Of a DNA stretch of 56,079 nucleotides, positions 51,726 through 56,079 are shown one piece after another. The notes below the pieces were generated by a model. The model made no database searches, was not told the origin of the DNA, and saw only the letters and a program-made list of their open reading frames with translations. The stretch spans positions 1 through 56,079 of the forward strand of contig NZ_FWER01000034.1 in the NCBI RefSeq assembly GCF_900169785.1, given 5' to 3'. The DNA comes from Rhizobium sullae (lineage in GTDB: Bacteria > Pseudomonadota > Alphaproteobacteria > Rhizobiales > Rhizobiaceae). Position numbers and translations under genes: made by a program. The stretch's first letter is position 1; every line of letters starts with the position of its first letter.

Positions 51726-51839
51726 TCAGGCCTTGGCGCGGATGCCGATGAGCTCGACTTGCGAAATTACATCCCGGGCCTGTTTGTGGGATGTCCGTGC
51801 TTTCTTGTTGAACGCCTGGTTTTCAAAGGCCAATATCAT
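51726..51839 (-). CDS. Candidate small protein (37 aa) in the leader of the FAD-Rieske gene
   Basis: ATG at 51839 is preceded by GGAG with a 7-base gap. The product MILAFENQAFNKKARTSHKQ continues ARDVISQVELIGIRAKA, then TGA at 51728-51726. It is basic and partly amphipathic. It lies between the promoter at 51878-51902 and the oxidoreductase start 58 bases further on, so it would be the first cistron or a regulatory leader peptide. No known family. Confidence 0.5.
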   Translation of the reverse strand: MILAFENQAFNKKARTSHKQARDVISQVELIGIRAKA

Positions 51840-51877
51840 CGATTTTCTCCAATGTTGCTCAATTGGGCTGTCCGTCT

Positions 51878-51902
51878 AACCCGGCAGTGCGCCAACGGTT
51901 CC
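51878..51902 (-). promoter_or_regulatory. EcfG-type promoter of the FAD-Rieske transcript
   Basis: Leftward GGAAC (51902-51898), 16 bases, GGTT (51881-51878). Confidence 0.6.
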
Positions 51903-52019
51903 GGGACGGCGCACAAGGTCTTGCAGTCTAATTTGACGGAACGGTCTCCAACGGACCGGCGCCGGCGCAATTCTCGCTGCTCGACGCGTTGTCAACATCG
52001 CGCTCGGGGCGATACTCAC

Positions 52020-52715
52020 TGAGGGGCAGTTCCGAGTTGCCGCCATCGATCTTCCGGGCATCGGGGGCTCGGTCGCGCCGCTGCCCAACGCCGATAAACG
52101 AACCCTCGCGAGTTACGTCGACCGTCTCATCAAGGCGGCCCGATTCGAGGACGTGACGGTGATCGGTCATGATATCGGCGGCCAGATCGTCTATGCCTAT
52201 CTCCGAGCTTTTCCGAACGCCGTTTCCCGGGCCGCCATTCTGCCGGGCGTGCCGCCGTGGGATAAGGTGATCCGAAATCCCCGCCTCTGGCACTTCGCCT
52301 TCCACGCGGTTCCGGACTTGCCGGAGCGATTGGTCGCCGGGCGTCAGCAGGAGTATTTCGACTTCTTCTTCGAGGCGATCTCGGCCCGTCCCGCCGCTGT
52401 TTCACAAGATGCCCGCCGCCGCTATGCGCACTCCTATGCCACGCCGTCAAGTCTCAAGGCCGGTTTCGATTGGTACCGGGGATTTCCGAGGATGAGAATG
52501 ACAATTCCTCGCGTGGCAGCTCCCCGACGCCGGTGCTGTATGTGCGAGGCGAGGCTGAGGGTGGTGAATTTCAGGCTTATCTCAAAGGATTGCGAGGCGC
52601 CGACCTTGCTGACCTGACAGACGCGCTGATACCGGATTGCGGTCATTTCTCGCCGGAAGAGCAACCGGGCGCTCTCGCCGAGGCCCTGCGCGACTTCATC
52701 GCGGCGTCCGGTTGA
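52020..52715 (+). pseudogene. Epoxide hydrolase/dehalogenase-like alpha/beta hydrolase, broken
   Basis: The frame reads FRVAAIDLPGIGGS, TVIGHDIGGQIVYAYLRAFP (nucleophile Asp), and ATPSSLKAGFDWYRGF. It then shifts near 52485 to continue EDENDN, PTPVLYVRGE and the end PDCGHFSPEEQPGALAEALR (catalytic His). The N-terminal strand pair with the HG.P oxyanion loop is missing. Two faults make it a pseudogene. Confidence 0.7.
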
Positions 52716-52736
52716 TTTACGATCTACGCGGTCAGA

Positions 52737-52872
52737 GGCCGCCACAGGTGCGCGCCTGCGCGGCGCCGTTGTGCCGGATACCGGACATTGGCTGCCGGAC
52801 GAAAACCCGGCTTTCGTCCCGCAGCAGCTCTTGGCCTTCTTGGGTGACGGCGCAACTGGAAGCACGAAATAG
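52737..52872 (+). pseudogene. Second alpha/beta hydrolase C-terminal scrap
   Basis: Reads TGARLRGAVVPDTGHWLPDE and NPAFVPQQLLAFLGD before a stop: the catalytic-His end of another hydrolase of the same superfamily, directly behind the first remnant. The rest of 52873-53210 shows nothing recognisable. Confidence 0.55.
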
Positions 52873-53210
52873 TTTTGGGAGCGAAGCGCGCGGGCGCGGA
52901 TGCGCAGAAGAACTAAATAAGCAGACTGAGCTCCTCATGTGAAGGGGCGCGGCCACCTCGCATGTAACATTGAAGAGATCGCACGCTCGCTCGCAAGGCC
53001 AGCGAAATGGGAGGGCGCTCCTGCAGGATGTCCTGCGCAGCGCATTGTCGAGCACTTGCCGACAGCCGCGGCGATAGCTGGGCCGGTGACTTGAATAATG
53101 TCATCACAACCATCATCTGAATGCGGATTTAAATCTGTCGAACTGACAGCCTCTCGCTTGTTTTGCGGCCGCTGCCGGTCCTCAACGCGACGCATCCTGC
53201 GGAGTTTTTC

Positions 53211-54170
53211 ATGGGCTTCATTGATCGCGACATCCAGCCGTCTTCAGACACCGGATTGCTGGATGCCTATTCCCTATCGGTGTCTTCCTCAGTCGATCTT
53301 GTCGGTCCCGCGGTCAGCCGAATCGAAAGAATCGGTGACCGTGCCGGTCATGGCTCAGGCTTTGCAATTTCGCCAGATGGTCTTGTCGTCACCAACAACC
53401 ATGTCGTGGGTGACACCAAGAACATCCTGATCACAACGCCGGAAGGAGCAGTCATCGAGGGCAGGGTGCTCGGGCGCGACGCTGACACGGACCTCGCTTT
53501 GATCCGCGCGAACGACTGGTCAGGTGTCTGGGCGAAATTGGGAGACTCAAAAAGTCTAAAGCGGGGTCATATCGCCATAGCAATCGGCAATCCTCTGGGC
53601 TTTGAATGGACGGTTACGGCAGGAATCATATCTGCGCTGGGCCGGTCAATGCGCGCTGCCAGTGGTCGTTTGATGGAGGACATCATCCAAACTGACGCGG
53701 CGCTCAATCCCGGTAATTCCGGCGGCCCTCTGGTATCGTCTGCGGGTGAGGTGATCGGCGTTAACACGGCCGTGATCCAGGGCGCGCAAAGCATCGCATT
53801 CGCAGTGGCGTCGAATACAGCAAAGCATGTAGTCTCTGAGCTTCTGCGTTTCGGTCATGTTCGCAGAGCCTATATTGGCATTGCCGCGGACACCGTCGAG
53901 CTCCATCGAAGGATAGCCTTGGAAGCGGGCATGGCACAGACTACGGCGGTCCGACTTCGCCGCGTGGAGCCGGGCAGCCCCGCCGAGAAGGCAGGGCTGC
54001 AAGAGGGCGACTATCTCCTGTCGATCGACCGCCTTCCGGTTTCCGGCATTGATGACGTCGTGAGATTGATGGATGGAGAGAGGATCGATACCGACAGTGA
54101 TTTCCTGATCTTCTCGGTCGCAGGACGGATAGAAAGCCGTACCGTCAGACCGCAGCGCCGGCATGAATAG
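53211..54170 (+). CDS. HtrA-like S1C serine protease with PDZ domain
   Basis: About 319 aa from the ATG at 53211, which has GGAG ahead; the frame is open 48 bases further up. Trypsin-like domain: HGSGFAISPDGLVVTNNHVV (catalytic His near 64), DADTDLALIR (Asp near 94) and LNPGNSGGPLVS (Ser near 168). One PDZ domain follows at about residues 230-312 (VEPGSPAEKAGLQEGDYLLS). There is no signal peptide or N-terminal anchor, unlike DegP/DegS, so it may act in the cytoplasm. No island-type promoter was seen upstream. Confidence 0.88.
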   Translation: MGFIDRDIQPSSDTGLLDAYSLSVSSSVDLVGPAVSRIERIGDRAGHGSGFAISPDGLVVTNNHVVGDTKNILITTPEGAVIEGRVLGRDADTDLALIRANDWSGVWAKLGDSKSLKRGHIAIAIGNPLGFEWTVTAGIISALGRSMRAASGRLMEDIIQTDAALNPGNSGGPLVSSAGEVIGVNTAVIQGAQSIAFAVASNTAKHVVSELLRFGHVRRAYIGIAADTVELHRRIALEAGMAQTTAVRLRRVEPGSPAEKAGLQEGDYLLSIDRLPVSGIDDVVRLMDGERIDTDSDFLIFSVAGRIESRTVRPQRRHE

Positions 54171-54329
54171 CGCGCAAGGCGGCGAGTTCTGTCCAAGTGA
54201 AGCCGAGTTCGATCTTCGATAGGATTCGCGATCTCCCGTGCTGGGCTGATCACGGCCGGACGCAACTTGGCGAAATGAAACGTCATGGCAGCAGTTGCGG
54301 CTCTATCAATACCGGAGCAGTGGATGAAA

Positions 54330-54560
54330 GCAGTAATCGCTCGATTACACGGCCGGGTGGACGCGGTCGGATCTCGAAGGCCGGCGCCAAGTGTTGGCGG
54401 TCGACCTGGCCAACCGTGAGAGCCACTCGAGTTGGAAGGACTTCCTGGCCAAGCTGAAGCAGCGCCATCTGCACGGCTGGAATTCGTCGTCTCGGACGAT
54501 CATGCCGGATTGAAGAAGGCGATCGCCGTCGCTGCCCCCCATCTTCGTTACCTTCATGAC
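54330..54560 (+). pseudogene. IS256/Mutator-family transposase fragment
   Basis: In the middle frame VLAVDLANRESHSSWKDFLA runs into LKQRHLHG, then after a one-base shift near 54478 LEFVVSDDHAGLKKAIAVAA. This is the catalytic-core segment of IS256-type transposases, including the second DDE Asp. The remainder of the element is absent. The surrounding 54171-54978 holds nothing else I recognise. Confidence 0.65.
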
Positions 54561-54978
54561 CGACACTGTTCAGCATAATTAAGCTTCGACTCTGCTATCG
54601 ATGATAACGCCGCCGAGATTGTCGCGGCGCGACAGCCTGAAACGAGCGACGCCCGGCCAGCGTCAATTGCGATGCCACAGTCGCCGACGACACCACCGAA
54701 TTCCCATCCAGATGTCGCACTATAATCTGGATAGCAACGGTTCTCACGGCGCCCCTTTGTACCCCACCAGCTTGAAGCATTTCCCAATCCTCAATGTGGT
54801 GCAGTCGATCATGCGCCGCTAGCCAGTCCCAAAGGCCGGGCGAACCCGGCCTCGACGTGGTGATAGACTAGTGCCGGTACTGGCGACCGTTAGAGCAGGC
54901 GTACAGAAGTAAGCGCTGCCGCATTTCAGCGCTTCTTCCGAGCCCGTTGGTCTCACCCGGGTATTCGACGGCTACCAA

Positions 54979-55004
54979 GGAACCGAGTATCTGCCGTGAA
55001 CGTT
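54979..55004 (+). promoter_or_regulatory. EcfG-type promoter (exact, 17-base spacer)
   Basis: GGAAC at 54979-54983, 17 bases, CGTT at 55001-55004. It implies translation starts downstream of about 55010. Confidence 0.65.
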
Positions 55005-55034
55005 GAGGATGTACGTCGGGACTTGGAAAACGAA

Positions 55035-56079
55035 ATGGCAAAACAAAATGGCCGTCCCCTCCTCAATCACGGTGCGGCAGACCTGCCGTCCGTCACCGTG
55101 GACAGTTACAATATTGAGCTCCACGACGAGAACGGTTTCATCGGCGATCGCGCCAACAGGCAGGCTTTCCATCAGAAACTTGAAGATTGGCGTCAACGCG
55201 TTCGCAAAGGCGGCAAGGATCCGCTTGGCGATACGGCGACGGAAAAACTGTCCAAAAAGCAGATCGACGCATTGTTGAACGGCGAGGATAAGGAAGCCTG
55301 TGCGTTGGTTCTGGGGGCAATCGAGGACTTCGCTACGGAAATTGCGTATGTATTGCAACAATTTCTCGAGGAGGATGGCTGGAACGGTACGAGGCGGATT
55401 GCAGTTGGAGGCGGCCTGAAAGAGAGCGCCTTCTGTGAACTGGCGATTGCGCGGGTGATGGTGAGATTAAAGAGCAAGGGGCTACCGATTGATATCGTGC
55501 CAATTGCCCATAACCCTGACGAGGCCGGGTTGCTCGGCTCGGCGCACCTAATGCATTCCTGGATGCTCGATGGATATGATGGCATCCTCGCAGTCGACAT
55601 CGGGGGCGCCAATATTCGAGCGGGCGTCGTGGAAACCAGGCTCTCCGACCGCCGGGACCTATCGAAAGCGCGAATCTGGAAATCTTACATTTGGCGATAT
55701 GGCGAAGACTGCAACAGCCGGCACGCGGCCATCGAGAAACTCTTAAAAATGCTAACCAAATTGATTGGCAAGACGGAGAAGCAGCATTTTCTGTTAGCGC
55801 CAGTCATCGGTGTCGCATGTCCCGGTATCATCGAAGCGGATGGATCAATCGCACGTGGCGGCCAGAACCTGCCAGGCGGCAACTGGGAAGGTGAGCAATT
55901 CAATCTGCCCCGCGAACTGATGCATGCCATTCCGGCTATTGGGAAACATGACTCGCTGGTGGTGATGCACAATGATGGCGTCGTTCAGGGCCTATCGCAG
56001 ATTCCCGTGATGCAGGACGTTAGACATTGGGGAACCGTCACGATCGGAACGGGTTTCGGGAACGTTCGCTTTACCAACC
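55035..56079 (+). CDS. ROK-family sugar kinase-like protein (partial, runs off the window)
   Basis: At least 348 aa. The start at ATG 55035 is preferred over GTG 54996 because the promoter at 54979-55004 overlaps the latter. The N-terminal 180 residues are an extra domain (RPLLNHGAADLPSVTVDSYN, LSKKQIDALLNGEDKEACAL, FLEEDGWNGTRRIAVGGGLK), followed by the ROK-type ATP-binding motif YDGILAVDIGGANIRAGVVE and VIGVACPGIIEADGSI, GQNLPGGNW and TIGTGFGNVRF. ROK proteins are sugar kinases or sugar-responsive regulators; no helix-turn-helix is seen here. The C-terminus lies beyond base 56079. Confidence 0.8.
   Translation, partial: MAKQNGRPLLNHGAADLPSVTVDSYNIELHDENGFIGDRANRQAFHQKLEDWRQRVRKGGKDPLGDTATEKLSKKQIDALLNGEDKEACALVLGAIEDFATEIAYVLQQFLEEDGWNGTRRIAVGGGLKESAFCELAIARVMVRLKSKGLPIDIVPIAHNPDEAGLLGSAHLMHSWMLDGYDGILAVDIGGANIRAGVVETRLSDRRDLSKARIWKSYIWRYGEDCNSRHAAIEKLLKMLTKLIGKTEKQHFLLAPVIGVACPGIIEADGSIARGGQNLPGGNWEGEQFNLPRELMHAIPAIGKHDSLVVMHNDGVVQGLSQIPVMQDVRHWGTVTIGTGFGNVRFTN

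Noticed and set aside
1..56079. CRISPR array, integrase, attachment site or replication origin
   Set aside because: No regularly spaced repeats, no integrase or Rep gene, and no tRNA target were seen.

Overview
The window looks like accessory DNA of a Rhizobiaceae-type alphaproteobacterium (Rhizobium, Ensifer, Agrobacterium or a relative). The evidence is GC-rich coding, Shine-Dalgarno sites before most starts, GTTC-N7-GTTC LexA boxes, CTTGAC -35 elements, and many small proteins of families common in rhizobia (nutrient-deprivation-induced protein, DUF892, DUF3008, DUF4142, DUF2934, DUF6766). No rRNA, tRNA, replication gene, CRISPR array or complete insertion sequence was seen. Decayed IS66 and IS256 pieces, gene fragments and many single-base frameshifts suggest a plastic plasmid or chromid region.

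Layout. 1-5.2 kb: repeat blocks that contain a duplicated small-RNA-like unit, a secreted alpha/beta hydrolase, IS66 scraps, a YCII gene with an in-frame stop, and remnants of an OLD-type nuclease and a DNA ligase. 5.2-11 kb: DNA repair, with a LexA-controlled SRAP (YedK/HMCES-like) protein, DNA ligase D, a frameshifted HARP-like companion and a P-loop kinase. 11-14.5 kb: a TetR/epoxide-hydrolase remnant and a Kup potassium transporter. 15-25 kb: stress-type envelope genes (DUF892, DUF2934, Ndi-like/holin/DUF3618 operon, YihY), an epoxide hydrolase, two SDRs and a DUF4142 protein. 25.6-37.6 kb: two GH13 enzymes, a zinc alcohol dehydrogenase, several small membrane proteins, a second DUF892 protein and an SDR-DoxX/DUF2269 pair. 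38-49.5 kb: small periplasmic and membrane proteins, an isochorismatase-like hydrolase, a redox operon (di-heme cytochrome c, Tat-exported HiPIP, DUF2231, truncated sugar dehydrogenase), an MBL-fold hydrolase and a frameshifted NRAMP transporter. 50-56 kb: an FAD/Rieske oxidoreductase preceded by a small ORF, hydrolase remnants, an HtrA-like protease and the start of a ROK-type protein.

The unifying signal is regulatory. Reading upstream regions on both strands, I found 24 sites matching GGAAC-N16/17-NGTT, plus two with one -35 mismatch. This is the form of the EcfG/RpoE2 general-stress promoter of Rhizobiales. Almost all lie ahead of a gene in the right orientation. With equal base frequencies, GGAAC-N17-GTT would be expected about 1.7 times by chance in a window this size on both strands. 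The window therefore reads as a general-stress-response island covering DNA end repair, ferritin-like proteins, envelope and periplasmic stress proteins, trehalose/alpha-glucan-type enzymes and redox enzymes. A separate SOS input acts at the SRAP gene. The sigma factor, anti-sigma factor and PhyR themselves are not in the window.
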